DNA of 23,296 bases from an uncultured Chloroflexota bacterium (GCA_937876225.1 CALFIC010000101.1:1-23296), one strand, 5' to 3'; positions 13,504 through 21,519 are shown, counted from the stretch's first letter. Program-made: numbers and translations. Notes: generated from the letters alone by a model not told the origin.

Positions 13504-14035
13504 TGAGGCGTTGGGCGGTGGCCATCGACTGATCGACGTCGGCGCTATAGTCGTCGCTGGTCAAGGTAGCGGCGACGCGGTCGGCGGGTAAGCCGGCGCC
13601 CACCGCTAGGCTAGTCAAGGCTTGGTGGTCGTTGAGGTCGACACCATCGCGGAAGTAGGCGTTGTAGAGCGCTGTCGCCAGCGGCCAGGTCTGCTCGTAT
13701 TCGCTGGCGAGCAACAGCAGGCGGTGGCAGTCGCGGGTATTGGCGGCGGTCGCCACGTTGTCATAATCAAAAGTGATGCCTTCGCTAGCGGCCACGCTGG
13801 TGACATGCCCAAAGATTTCTTTGGCCTTGGCTGCGCCACCAAAGCGTTGCACGGCGTAATCGGCCCAACGCACACCGGCGGGTTGGCTGGGGTTAAGCAT
13901 GTAGGGGTGCCAGGTGCGGGTGACGGTCAGTTCGGGGCGTTGCGCCAAGGCTTTTTCGAGGCGTACGCCACCGATGACGCACCACGGGCAGACGATATCA
14001 CTAAAAATGTCAATGGTAATGGTGGTGTCGCTCAT
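13382..14035 (-). CDS. DsbA-family (FrnE-like) thiol oxidoreductase
   Basis: A 217-aa cytoplasmic thioredoxin-fold protein of the DsbA/2-hydroxychromene-2-carboxylate isomerase (FrnE) group. The active site is Cys16-Pro-Trp-Cys19 after a beta strand (TITIDIFSDIVCPWC), the insertion helical domain follows (about 60-150), and the cis-Pro loop is ISGVPFFIF (about 178-186). FrnE proteins act as disulfide isomerases in stress responses; the substrate here is unknown. No signal peptide is present. I placed the start at 14035, where GGAAGA precedes it; seven extra upstream codons are open. Its last 122 bp are duplicated at 11216-11340. Removing the insert would place its stop 57 bp before the ribA start, in the same direction. 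Confidence 0.9.
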   Translation of the reverse strand: MSDTTITIDIFSDIVCPWCVIGGVRLEKALAQRPELTVTRTWHPYMLNPSQPAGVRWADYAVQRFGGAAKAKEIFGHVTSVAASEGITFDYDNVATAANTRDCHRLLLLASEYEQTWPLATALYNAYFRDGVDLNDHQALTSLAVGAGLPADRVAATLTSDDYSADVDQSMATAQRLNISGVPFFIFNQRFAVSGAQPTEIMLKALDAASGAIDIQS

Positions 14036-14110
14036 GATTCTTCCACTTCTGTACAAAACAAATAGTCACGTCGTATGATAATAACATAGCAGATACCAAG
14101 AGGTGAATAG

Positions 14111-14617
14111 ATGCGACTCGTGTTGTATGGCTTGGTCATTCTACTGGCCAGTACCGGATTTTCGTTGCTGTGTTGGTGGCTGTGGTTGCGGTGGCGTCGC
14201 TCTGCAACCGAGTCACCGATGCATGCGCGCCACCGCGACTATCTAGCGCTCCCTACCTTATTGAACCCAACGGAGCAGCAGTTGGCGGTGCTGCTGCGTG
14301 ATATTTTGCCGATGGGATATGGCTATACGGCGCAGATGGCCGTCAATCGCTTGGTCACGGTGCGTCATTTGCGTCGGGGGCAGGTATGGCGTGATCCGCG
14401 TTGGAATCGTATCGCTCACAAATCGCTCGATTTCGTGATTATCCGCAGCGCCGACACCCAACCAGTGTTGGCCATCAGCCTTACCGATTCACCCGACGCA
14501 GTGCTTGATCCAGTGCTCCGTGAAGTAGGCTTGCCGTTGGTGTATATCGCACCGCGACAAATACCGAGCCGTGACGCACTCCAACGCCAAATCGTGCCGT
14601 TGTTGGGACGTGGGTAG
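14111..14617 (+). CDS. Membrane-anchored DUF2726-like protein, divergent copy
   Basis: A 168-aa protein with one N-terminal membrane span (about 5-27) and a cytoplasmic domain resembling DUF2726: LLNPTEQQLAVLLRDILP (50-67), then RWNRIAHKSLDFVIIRSADTQPVLAISL (about 97-124) and a final GLPLVYIAPRQIPSRDALQRQI. DUF2726 domains have a nuclease-like core and occur attached to many other domains. The acidic motif that its neighbour has (IELDDATH) is ISLTDSPD here, and the conserved RDELLD stretch is also lost, so this copy is probably inactive or a regulatory partner. AGAGGTGA precedes the ATG. It is followed 16 bp later by a paralog. Confidence 0.7.
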   Translation: MRLVLYGLVILLASTGFSLLCWWLWLRWRRSATESPMHARHRDYLALPTLLNPTEQQLAVLLRDILPMGYGYTAQMAVNRLVTVRHLRRGQVWRDPRWNRIAHKSLDFVIIRSADTQPVLAISLTDSPDAVLDPVLREVGLPLVYIAPRQIPSRDALQRQIVPLLGRG

Positions 14618-14633
14618 GAAGGAAAAATACTGC

Positions 14634-15203
14634 ATGAACACAACAATGATGCTGGTGTTTTTGCTTTTGGTAATCTTGAGTGCGATTATCGCCGGGGCGC
14701 GCCGCCGGCAGCGGCGTGGGCGTACGTCCGCATCACAACCACAAGCGCGCCGTAGTCGTTTTGCTCAAGTATGGAATGCGACTGGCACCCCACCTCGCCA
14801 TTATGATGTGGTGGCGATGGTGTTGACCCCGACCGAGCAACAATTTGCTCGGGTACTCGCCGAAGCCTTGCCGTCAGGATATACCGTGATGGTGCAGGTG
14901 GCGCTCCAGCGGGTGGTGACGGTGCGTAATCCGCGCCGTGGGCAGCCGTGGCGCGACAAACGGTGGAATCAGATTTCTCAGAAATCACTTGATTTTGTCA
15001 TCGTCCGTAGCGCCGATAGCAAAATCATCCTGGCAATCGAACTCGATGACGCTACCCACCTCCAAGCCAATCGCATCGCACGTGACGAACTGCTCGATAC
15101 CATCATGGCTGATGCGGGAGTATGGTTGTTGCATGTACCGGTTCGCGCACACTATGACCGACACGCCTTGCAAATGCAGTTATTGGGGTATTTGGCACAA
15201 TAA
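14634..15203 (+). CDS. Membrane-anchored DUF2726-like protein, conserved copy
   Basis: A 189-aa paralog of the preceding protein with one N-terminal span (about 3-21), a basic linker (RRRQRRGR, 25-32) and a DUF2726-like domain: MVLTPTEQQFARVLAEAL (61-78), RWNQISQKSLDFVIVRSADSKIILAIELDDATH (about 112-144), RDELLDTIMADAGVWLLHVPV. The acidic IELDD...H motif resembles a PD-(D/E)xK-type core. Possible roles are nucleic acid cleavage or binding near the membrane, but nothing in the context confirms this. The start at 14634 has AGGAAGG upstream. The stop is near 15203, and the promoter of the next gene begins immediately afterwards. Confidence 0.75.
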   Translation: MNTTMMLVFLLLVILSAIIAGARRRQRRGRTSASQPQARRSRFAQVWNATGTPPRHYDVVAMVLTPTEQQFARVLAEALPSGYTVMVQVALQRVVTVRNPRRGQPWRDKRWNQISQKSLDFVIVRSADSKIILAIELDDATHLQANRIARDELLDTIMADAGVWLLHVPVRAHYDRHALQMQLLGYLAQ

Positions 15204-15207
15204 AAAG

Positions 15208-15234
15208 TGGACCTGTGCCTGGCTAGGCTATAAT
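15208..15234 (+). promoter_or_regulatory. Candidate promoter of the amidohydrolase operon
   Basis: TATAAT at 15229-15234 is a perfect -10, with TGGACC (15208-15213) as a 4-of-6 -35 at a short 15-bp spacing. It lies about 35 bp before the ATG at 15269 and right after the end of the DUF2726-like gene. Confidence 0.45.
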
Positions 15235-15268
15235 CAATCTCATCGATAGATACGCAAAGGATGGCACT

Positions 15269-16312
15269 ATGAACCTGCCTGATTTTCGACCTCGGCCCCA
15301 ACTAGTCACCAAACAAACCACGATTACCCGGCCACGCTTCCCCGTTATCGATGCCCATAATCACCTGGCAGAATTTGGTGGTGGCTGGGATAAAAAACCA
15401 CTTGCCCAACTCCTCGACGTGCTCGACCGCGCCGAAGTGCGCCACTTCATTGACCTCGATGGCGGTTGGGGCGAAGAAATCCTCGATAATCACCTCGAAT
15501 TATTTGCCCAACGCGCTCCCGACCGCATCCGCGTCTTTGGCGGCGTCGATTGGTCACAATGGGCTCGCCACGGCGATGAATTTGGCTTTTGGGCAGCTGA
15601 ACGCTTCCAAGCCCAAGTCGCGCGCGGTGCCACTGGCCTCAAAATCTGGAAGCCGTTTGGGTTGCATGTGCGCGACCAACACAACCGCCTCGTGGCCGTC
15701 GACGATACGCGCCTCGACCCGCTGTGGGCCATGGCTGGTCAACTCAATGTGCCGGTGCTGGTGCATGTGGCCGACCCGGTTGCGTTTTTTGACCCCATCG
15801 ATGCCAGCAACGAGCGCTGGGAAGAGCTCCACGCCCACCCCGATTGGCAATTCCCCAGCCCACCCTTCCCGGCCTTTTTGCAGATCCTCGAAGCCTTCAA
15901 GCGCACCACCCAACGCCACCCCGGCACCGATTTTGTGATTGCGCATGTGGGTTGCTATGCCGAAAACCTCGGTTGGGTGGCGCAATGGCTCGACGATTGC
16001 CCCAACGTCTACATCGATTTCAGCGCCCGTATCGCTGAAGTGGGGCGGCAACCCTATAGCGCTCGCAAGTTTTTCATCCACTATGCCGACCGGATTTTGT
16101 TTGGCACTGACATGCCTGCTGATTTGGCGACCTACCAGTTGTATTACCGCTTCCTCGAAACTGACGACGAATACTTCCCCTATCACCTCGGTGATGTGCC
16201 CCCCCAAGGGCGCTGGAATATTTATGGGCTCTATTTGCCTGACGACGTGTTGCGCAAAATTTATTACCAAAACGCCGAACAGGTCATGCTACGCCTACCC
16301 AAAGGAGTCTAA
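15269..16312 (+). CDS. Amidohydrolase family protein (Amidohydro_2)
   Basis: A 347-aa TIM-barrel metal-dependent hydrolase of the amidohydrolase-2 type. Metal ligands fit the family: His30-x-His32 (VIDAHNHL), His166 (VLVHVADP), His226 (VIAHVGCY) and Asp281 (LFGTDMP). Members decarboxylate or hydrolyse small carboxylated, often aromatic or sugar-lactone, compounds, and the substrate cannot be specified. The insertion at about 172-203 (FFDPIDASNERWEELHAHPDW) is typical of a subgroup annotated only as amidohydrolase. AAAGGAT precedes the ATG. The next gene begins 2 bp after the stop, so the two are co-translated, and they may act on successive intermediates of one catabolic route. Confidence 0.88.
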   Translation: MNLPDFRPRPQLVTKQTTITRPRFPVIDAHNHLAEFGGGWDKKPLAQLLDVLDRAEVRHFIDLDGGWGEEILDNHLELFAQRAPDRIRVFGGVDWSQWARHGDEFGFWAAERFQAQVARGATGLKIWKPFGLHVRDQHNRLVAVDDTRLDPLWAMAGQLNVPVLVHVADPVAFFDPIDASNERWEELHAHPDWQFPSPPFPAFLQILEAFKRTTQRHPGTDFVIAHVGCYAENLGWVAQWLDDCPNVYIDFSARIAEVGRQPYSARKFFIHYADRILFGTDMPADLATYQLYYRFLETDDEYFPYHLGDVPPQGRWNIYGLYLPDDVLRKIYYQNAEQVMLRLPKGV

Positions 16313-16314
16313 CC

Positions 16315-17256
16315 ATGCGTGCTGTTGTATTTGATGAGACGTTGCGCCTCGCTGCCAATCAGCCGATGCCTACGCCACCGGCCAATGAAGCCTTGGTCAA
16401 AGTCCAGATGGCCGGTATTTGCAATACCGACATCGAAATTACCCGCGGCTATAAAGGCTTCACGGGCATCCTCGGTCACGAATTCGTGGGCACGGTGGTG
16501 ACTTGTGCTGATGCGCAGTGGCTCGGCAAACGCGTGGTCGGCGAAATCAACGCCGCCTGTCGGGTCTGCCCCACCTGTCGCATGGGCGATGATCCGCACT
16601 GTCCCAACCGCACCACGCTGGGGATTTTTAATCGCCCCGGTGCCATGGCCGAGTTTGTGCGCATCCCCATCGATTGTCTGCACCATGTACCCGACGACGT
16701 CAGCGATCGCCAAGCGGTGTTTACTGAGCCCCTCGCTGCCGCCCTCGAAATCATCCAACAGACCCATTTGCGCCCTACTGACCGCGTCGCGATTGTGGGC
16801 GACGGCAAATTGGGCCTGCTCATCGCCCAAGTGTTGCGCTTGCCAGGCTGTGACGTGACGGTGGTGGGGCGCCATCCCGAGCGCTGGGAATTGCTCCATC
16901 GCCAAAAAATTACCACCGTGGCGAGTAACGACGCCCACGGCTGGTACGACGTGGTAGTCGATGTCACCGGCAATCCCGATGGCCTCAAAACCGCCCGCAG
17001 CCTAGTGCGCCCCCGTGGGCGGCTGGTGATGAAAAGCACTGTGGCCGCCGAAACTCAGCTCGATTTGACCATGCTGGTGGTCGACGAAATCCAGCTGATT
17101 GGTTCGCGCTGTGGCCCGTTTGCCGCCGCCTTGCGTCTGTTGCAACGGGGCCTCATCGACACCGAGACCTTGATTCATGCCACCTATCCCCTCGCCGACG
17201 CCATGCCAGCCTTTACGGCCAGCCACAAAGCGCTCAAGGTGTTGTTGCAGATGTAA
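16315..17256 (+). CDS. Zinc-dependent alcohol dehydrogenase (MDR)
   Basis: A 313-aa medium-chain dehydrogenase with both zinc sites: catalytic Cys36 (GICNTDIE), His55-Glu56 (LGHEF) and Glu138 (FTEPLAAAL), plus structural Cys82, Cys85, Cys88 and Cys96 (ACRVCPTCRMGDDPHC). The NAD(P) site is VAIVGDGKLGLLIAQ (about 158-172). At 313 residues it is somewhat shorter than the 340-350 usual for the family. It probably oxidises a secondary alcohol or polyol. AAAGGAG lies 9 nt before the ATG, in the coding end of the amidohydrolase gene. An aminotransferase gene follows after 40 bp, so a three-step conversion (hydrolysis, oxidation, transamination) is possible. Confidence 0.9.
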   Translation: MRAVVFDETLRLAANQPMPTPPANEALVKVQMAGICNTDIEITRGYKGFTGILGHEFVGTVVTCADAQWLGKRVVGEINAACRVCPTCRMGDDPHCPNRTTLGIFNRPGAMAEFVRIPIDCLHHVPDDVSDRQAVFTEPLAAALEIIQQTHLRPTDRVAIVGDGKLGLLIAQVLRLPGCDVTVVGRHPERWELLHRQKITTVASNDAHGWYDVVVDVTGNPDGLKTARSLVRPRGRLVMKSTVAAETQLDLTMLVVDEIQLIGSRCGPFAAALRLLQRGLIDTETLIHATYPLADAMPAFTASHKALKVLLQM

Positions 17257-17296
17257 CGTGTGGCGCTATTTTGGCCATATGAAAGGAAGAAAAATC

Positions 17297-18604
17297 ATGT
17301 CACTTGCTGATCAAAAAGCGCATTTGTCACCCGTTTGGGCCCGCTACAACGACATCATCGTTGACCGCGGCGAAGGGGTGATGTTGTATGGCGACGATGG
17401 TCGCGCCTACTACGATTTCACCTGTGGGATTGGCGTCACCAATACCGGCCACTGCCACCCCCGCGTGGTGGCGGCGATTCGCGAGCAAGCTGGCTTGCTG
17501 TTGCACGGTCAAGCTAACATCGTTTATCACAAACCGATGTTGCGCTTGGTAGAGGGCTTGCGCCAGGTTGTGCCGTCAGGTATTGACGCATTTTTCTTTA
17601 GTAATAGTGGGGCCGAAGCAGTCGAAGGTGCCCTCAAACTCGCCCGTCACGCCACCGGGCGCACCGACGTGATTGTGTTCGACGGTGGTTTCCATGGTCG
17701 TACCGCCGGCACCATGGCCCTTACCACCAGCAAAGGCAAATACCGCAGTGGCTATGCGCCGTTGCCGTCTGGGGTGCATGTGGCGCCCTATGCCTACTGT
17801 TACAACTGTGCCATCGCCAAAGCGGCCGGCCGCAATACGGCCGAAATGTCGGCAGGGGCACCAGCCGATAGTGGCTGTTGTGGCGATCCGCTCCGGCGCG
17901 TCGAACATATTTTGCATGCCAACACCACCCCTGACGATGTGGCAGCGATTTTGATCGAGCCAGTATTGGGCGAAGGGGGCTATGTGATGCCGCCGGCCTC
18001 GTTTATCCGCGGGTTGCGGGCGATTTGTGACAAGTACGGCATCATGTTGATTGCCGACGAAGTCCAGACCGGCTTTGGGCGCACGGGTAAGTTTTTTGCG
18101 ATGGAACACTACGGCGTGACTGCGGATATCATCGTAGCCGCCAAAGGGTTGGCCTCGGGCTTGCCGTTGTCGGCCGTGATGACCCGCCAAGAGATCATGC
18201 AAAAATGGCATGCCGGCACGCATGGTGGCACCTATGGTGGCAACGCCTTGGCGTGTGCGGCAGCGGTGGCGACCCTCGACGTGATTATCGAAGAGCGGTT
18301 GGTCGAAAACGCGGCTGCCATGGGTGCAGTGCTCAAGGGTGAATTGAGCGAATTGCAACAAAACAACCCCTTGATTGGGGATGTGCGTGGGGCTGGTTTG
18401 ATGATTGGGGTGGAATTAATCGACGAGGCGGGGGCGCCGAATGCGGCCTTGGCCAAACGGACGATTGCCGCCTGCCGCGAAATGGGCTTGCTGGTGATTA
18501 CCTGTGGCACGTATGACAACGTGGTGCGCTTCATCCCACCCTTGGTGGTCAATGATGATCAGATTCATACGGCGGTGGGGATTTTCCGGCAGGCGTTGGT
18601 GTAG
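17297..18604 (+). CDS. Class III PLP aminotransferase (GabT/omega-type)
   Basis: A 435-aa fold-type I aminotransferase of class III, which uses PLP to transfer an omega-amino group, for example from 4-aminobutyrate or similar amines, to a 2-oxo acid. Landmarks: SNSGAEAVEGALKLAR (102-117), GFHGRT (131-136), ADEVQTGFGRTGKFFAME (253-270) with Asp254 contacting the pyridine nitrogen, and Lys283 (AAKGLASGLP) as Schiff-base lysine. A Cys-rich insertion (Cys168, Cys171, Cys194, Cys195) is found at 165-200, as in a recognised subgroup. I set the start at 17297, preceded by AAGGAAG. It lies 40 bp behind the alcohol dehydrogenase, probably in the same operon. The substrate is unassigned. Confidence 0.92.
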   Translation: MSLADQKAHLSPVWARYNDIIVDRGEGVMLYGDDGRAYYDFTCGIGVTNTGHCHPRVVAAIREQAGLLLHGQANIVYHKPMLRLVEGLRQVVPSGIDAFFFSNSGAEAVEGALKLARHATGRTDVIVFDGGFHGRTAGTMALTTSKGKYRSGYAPLPSGVHVAPYAYCYNCAIAKAAGRNTAEMSAGAPADSGCCGDPLRRVEHILHANTTPDDVAAILIEPVLGEGGYVMPPASFIRGLRAICDKYGIMLIADEVQTGFGRTGKFFAMEHYGVTADIIVAAKGLASGLPLSAVMTRQEIMQKWHAGTHGGTYGGNALACAAAVATLDVIIEERLVENAAAMGAVLKGELSELQQNNPLIGDVRGAGLMIGVELIDEAGAPNAALAKRTIAACREMGLLVITCGTYDNVVRFIPPLVVNDDQIHTAVGIFRQALV

Positions 18605-18610
18605 ACTCCG

Positions 18611-18624
18611 GCGTCATTCCATGG
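18611..18624. repeat. Partial unit of the CATTCCATGG repeat
   Basis: GCGTCATTCCATGG, the reverse orientation of the GGCGCCATGGAATGACG unit, stands seven bases after the aminotransferase stop. Its end is replaced by unrelated sequence. It points opposite to the pair at 18732-18765, so the two sides bracket the hairpin element at 18634-18683. Confidence 0.6.
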
Positions 18625-18633
18625 TTGATCCGG

Positions 18634-18683
18634 GTGCGAGGCATGCCTCACACGTACGTGCGAGGGCATGCCTCGCACGTACG
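18634..18683. repeat. CGTACG palindromic hairpin element
   Basis: Two related palindromes are adjacent: GTGCGAGGCATGCCTCACAC (18634-18653, one mismatch from a perfect inverted repeat) and a perfect 13-bp stem, CGTACGTGCGAGG (18653-18665) with 18671-18683, around GCATG. No T run follows, so it is not a standard terminator. It resembles the CGTACG and GCATGC-centred palindromes at 1-138 and may belong to the same REP-like family, lying between the convergent aminotransferase and gmd genes. Confidence 0.8.
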
Positions 18684-18731
18684 ATTGTGGGCAACCGGTG
18701 TGGAATCTCCGTGGCGTGCTATAGGATGATG

Positions 18732-18768
18732 GGTGCCATGGAATGACGGGCGCCATGCAATGACGCCC
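18732..18768. repeat. Two copies of the GGCGCCATGGAATGACG repeat
   Basis: GGTGCCATGGAATGACG (18732-18748) and GGCGCCATGCAATGACG (18749-18765) run head to tail, followed by CCCTTTT. The second unit can fold GGGCG against CGCCC ahead of four Ts (18768-18771), so it may also help terminate the aminotransferase transcript. The gmd stop begins immediately after, at 18771. Confidence 0.85.
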
Positions 18769-18770
18769 TT

Positions 18771-19748
18771 TTACAGCCCGCGTTCGCGTTTGATCAAGGC
18801 CAGGTCGGCATCGACCATCATGGTGACCAATTGCTCAAACGACACTTCGCGGCTCCAGCCCAATTGTTGTTTGGCTTTGCTGGGGTCGCCGACCAACAAG
18901 TCGACTTCGGCCGGGCGATAGAAGCGCTCGTCGATGACGACGTGGTCGGTGTAATCGAGGCCTACATGGCCAAAGGCGATTTCGCAGAAGCGGCGCACCG
19001 AGTAGGTCTCGCCGGTTGACACGACATAATCGTCAGGTGAGGCTTGTTGGAGCATCAAATACATCGCCCGCACATAGTCTTTGGCGAAGCCCCAGTCGCG
19101 CTTGGCGTCCAGATTGCCGAGGCGCAATTCTTTGTCGATGCCCAACTTGATGCGGGCCACCCCGTTGGTGATTTTGCGAGTTACAAATTCGAGGCCGCGG
19201 CGGGGGCTTTCGTGGTTAAACAAAATTCCGCTACAGGCATACATGTCGTAGCTTTCGCGGTAATTGACCGTAATCCAGTGTCCATATAATTTGGCCACAC
19301 CGTAGGGCGAGCGTGGGTAAAAAGGCGTGCTTTCGCTTTGGGGTACGGCCTGTACCTTGCCAAACATTTCGGATGAACTAGCCTGATAAAACCGGATGCC
19401 GGGATCCACCACCCGGATTGCATCGAGCATGCGGGTCACGCCGAGCCCGGTCACTTCACCAGTAAAAACTGGCTGGCTGAACGACGTCTGCACAAAGCTT
19501 TGGGCGGCGAGGTTGTAGACTTCGCTGGGGCGATGTTCGCGCAACATGTTGATGAGCGACACTTCGTCGAGCAAATCGGCGGTGGCAAAGGTGATGTCGT
19601 CTTGGATGTGGCGGATGCGCTCGAAGTTGACGGTGCTGGAGCGGCGGATCATGCCGATAACTTCGTAACCGAGTTCGAGCAGGTATTCGGCCAGATATGA
19701 GCCGTCTTGACCGGTGATACCGGTAATCAAGGCACGTTTGCGGGTCAT
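18771..19748 (-). CDS. gmd: GDP-mannose 4,6-dehydratase
   Basis: A 325-aa extended short-chain dehydrogenase that converts GDP-mannose to GDP-4-keto-6-deoxymannose, the precursor of GDP-fucose, GDP-rhamnose and related deoxysugars. The NADP site is GITGQDG (10-16), the catalytic residues are in ASSSEMFG (123-130) and Tyr149-xxx-Lys153 (SPYGVAKLY), and the GDP-mannose signature FNHESPRRG and RDWGFAKDYV are present. The start at 19748 follows AAAGGAAA; the longer open frame runs through the intergenic region and over the divergent gene. No epimerase or reductase follows here, so the pathway must be completed elsewhere. The sugar could feed surface glycans, including those made by the GT39-like protein. 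Confidence 0.94.
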   Translation of the reverse strand: MTRKRALITGITGQDGSYLAEYLLELGYEVIGMIRRSSTVNFERIRHIQDDITFATADLLDEVSLINMLREHRPSEVYNLAAQSFVQTSFSQPVFTGEVTGLGVTRMLDAIRVVDPGIRFYQASSSEMFGKVQAVPQSESTPFYPRSPYGVAKLYGHWITVNYRESYDMYACSGILFNHESPRRGLEFVTRKITNGVARIKLGIDKELRLGNLDAKRDWGFAKDYVRAMYLMLQQASPDDYVVSTGETYSVRRFCEIAFGHVGLDYTDHVVIDERFYRPAEVDLLVGDPSKAKQQLGWSREVSFEQLVTMMVDADLALIKRERGL

Positions 19749-19769
19749 CTTTTTTCCTTTGGTACACGT

Positions 19770-19790
19770 ACAATGCTGTATTGTGTTATA
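19770..19790 (-). promoter_or_regulatory. Operator-like repeat and -10 upstream of gmd
   Basis: TATAAC on the minus strand (19790 to 19785) could be the -10 of gmd, with transcription beginning in ACAATGCTGTATTGT (19770-19784), an inverted repeat with 5-bp arms. A similar element stands before the GT39-like gene at 5780. The region also serves the divergent XRE gene at 19845, so autoregulation is conceivable. Confidence 0.3.
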
Positions 19791-19844
19791 CCATGAAGCG
19801 TAGTATTTTTCTGCTAAGTCAATTAGCGCTGAAATGATAGTTGT

Positions 19845-20294
19845 ATGACGAGTGACGCCGAATCCTTTGGTAAACGCATCGCCCGCCTGCGCCAACAGCG
19901 CGGCTGGACCCAAGAACGCTTGGCCGAACGCCTGGCGGTGTCGCGAGTGGCAGTGTCACACATCGAAATGGGTCTGAGCATCCCGAGCGAACGCACGGTG
20001 GTGCTACTTGCCGGCCTGTTCGATACCGAGCCGCACCTGCTGGTGGCGGGGAGCAATTACCCTCACGCCAAACGTGATCGCTTGCCCAGTGTGGCCAGCC
20101 GCTATACCGCCGCCGAACAGTTGCGGGCGGTGCTGGCTGCTGATTTGGCGTGGCTCGACGCCGGCTTCACGCGCCCTGACCTGCGCCCCCAGTGGCTGAC
20201 TCGCCTCTATGCCGCCATGCATGAATGCCAAGACTCCCACGAGCTGGCCATTTTGCGCGAGCTCGAGGCCCTGGTGGTGAAAAAGATGGTGTGA
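19845..20294 (+). CDS. XRE-family HTH transcriptional regulator
   Basis: A 149-aa protein with a Cro/CI helix-turn-helix in residues 8-62: GKRIARLRQQRGWTQERLAERLAVSRVAVSHIEMGLSIPS, with the recognition helix around SRVAVSHIE. The rest (63-149) is helical, contains YPHAKRDRLPSVASRY and WLTRLYAAMHE, and resembles no sensor domain that I can name. It is divergent from gmd with 96 bp between the starts. No ribosome site precedes the ATG at 19845, so a leaderless or weakly translated mRNA is possible. Its stop is followed seven bases later by the tandem repeat cluster. Confidence 0.88.
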   Translation: MTSDAESFGKRIARLRQQRGWTQERLAERLAVSRVAVSHIEMGLSIPSERTVVLLAGLFDTEPHLLVAGSNYPHAKRDRLPSVASRYTAAEQLRAVLAADLAWLDAGFTRPDLRPQWLTRLYAAMHECQDSHELAILRELEALVVKKMV

Positions 20295-20300
20295 TGGCAG

Positions 20301-20374
20301 GGCGCCATGCAATGACGGGCGCCATGGAATGACGGGGGCGCCATGGAATGACGGGGGCGCCATGGAATGACGCC
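20301..20374. repeat. Four tandem copies of the GGCGCCATGGAATGACG repeat
   Basis: Units lie at 20301-20317 (with CATGCAATG), 20318-20334, 20337-20353 and 20356-20372, separated by 0 or 2 G residues, and ending in CC. Each unit can form a hairpin: GGCGCCAT against ATGACGCC with a GGA loop and one mismatch. The array fills the whole 81-bp gap between the convergent XRE and PhyH genes. Confidence 0.95.
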
Positions 20375-20375
20375 T

Positions 20376-21266
20376 CTAATGCTCGGGGCGCTCGGCCAGC
20401 CAATCGGCCATGGTCGCGACCCGCTCGGGGTGCGCTTGCGAGCGCGCCAAAAAGCCCACGCCGTGCTGGGGCATCGGGTCTTGGTCGGTAGGTTGATAAC
20501 GCAAATCGACGCTCCAGCGCACGTGATTGGAATTGTTGGGGGTGCTCATGTGCACGCAACGATCGTTGAACAAAATCGCCGTGCCCGCACTCACCGGCAA
20601 TGGCACCGCCGCGCGCTTGGCTTTGACCAATAGCTCGCCCGAAATTTCGTAATAGCCCGTGCCCGAATAGTCTTCTTGATGAAAATCGTACACTTGGGCT
20701 TTGTGCGTGCGCGGCCACACCTGCAAACAGCCATTTTCCAGCGTGGCATCAACCAACGGAATCCAGACCGTAATCACCGGGTTAGAGTTGGCATCGGGCC
20801 AATAACTTTTGTCTTGGTGCCACGGCACCGCACCAGCCGCCACTTTGGGGACTTTGGGGCGCACGTTATAGACTGGGTTGGCAAAAATTTCGGGACCGAT
20901 GAGTGACTCGACCGCATTGAGGATTTTGGGATTGGTCATCAGTTCAAAATAGCCTGGGATGCGGTCGCGCCAACTGCGCCCGTATTTGAGGAACTCGGCG
21001 TCGGTCAGATGCCCAAATATTTTGGCCAAACGTAGTTCAAATGATTCATCAACATATGTGTTTGTAATCAGACCATCAGCGGCGAGTTCGTCAGCAATTT
21101 GGTCTACTTTGGTGCGCATGGCCTGACGGGCGGGCTCGAGCTCGGCGTCACTGAGTAGGGCAGGCAAGATGGCGTAACCTTCACGGTCATAGAAGGCTTT
21201 GGTGGCGTCATCAAGGGTGCCAATTTCGGTGGCAACATGGAACGGCAGTGGGGTGCGGTAGGTCAT
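20376..21266 (-). CDS. Phytanoyl-CoA dioxygenase (PhyH) family protein, second copy
   Basis: A 296-aa Fe(II)/2-oxoglutarate oxygenase. Counting from the first ATG at 21269, the triad is His151-x-Asp153 (VPWHQDKSYW) and His240 (CVHMSTPNNS), with Arg251 (HVRWSVDLRY) binding 2-oxoglutarate. It shares little with the PhyH protein at 2760 beyond the core motifs. The VPWHQDxxYW and NNSxxxRWSxDLRY pattern is common in PhyH members encoded near sugar- or small-molecule genes in environmental bacteria; the substrate is unknown. Two adjacent ATGs are available: AGGAG is 3 nt from the first and 6 nt from the second, so I prefer 21266. It is a single-gene unit facing the repeat array at its 3' end. Confidence 0.92.
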   Translation of the reverse strand: MTYRTPLPFHVATEIGTLDDATKAFYDREGYAILPALLSDAELEPARQAMRTKVDQIADELAADGLITNTYVDESFELRLAKIFGHLTDAEFLKYGRSWRDRIPGYFELMTNPKILNAVESLIGPEIFANPVYNVRPKVPKVAAGAVPWHQDKSYWPDANSNPVITVWIPLVDATLENGCLQVWPRTHKAQVYDFHQEDYSGTGYYEISGELLVKAKRAAVPLPVSAGTAILFNDRCVHMSTPNNSNHVRWSVDLRYQPTDQDPMPQHGVGFLARSQAHPERVATMADWLAERPEH

Positions 21267-21519
21267 CATCGACTCCTACAGAATTATTTGGTAGCACGAA
21301 TGTTAATCGTATCATAACATAGATTACCTATGACACGATATTGCGCGTATCAATAGACTAAAAGCCACATTCAGGTTAGAATGAAGTAAGGAACAACCAT
21401 CGCGCTGTTTTCGTCTGTTGTGTATCTCATTGCGGCACAGACACGCGATAATGCCGGATTACCGGCAACTGCTGCTCAAGGGTATGTATTTCATATCACA
21501 ATAAAAAGGAAGTATCCCC

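Noticed and set aside
20301..20374. CRISPR array
   Set aside because: The units are 17 bp, separated by 0-2 bases with no spacers. They are tandem palindromic repeats.
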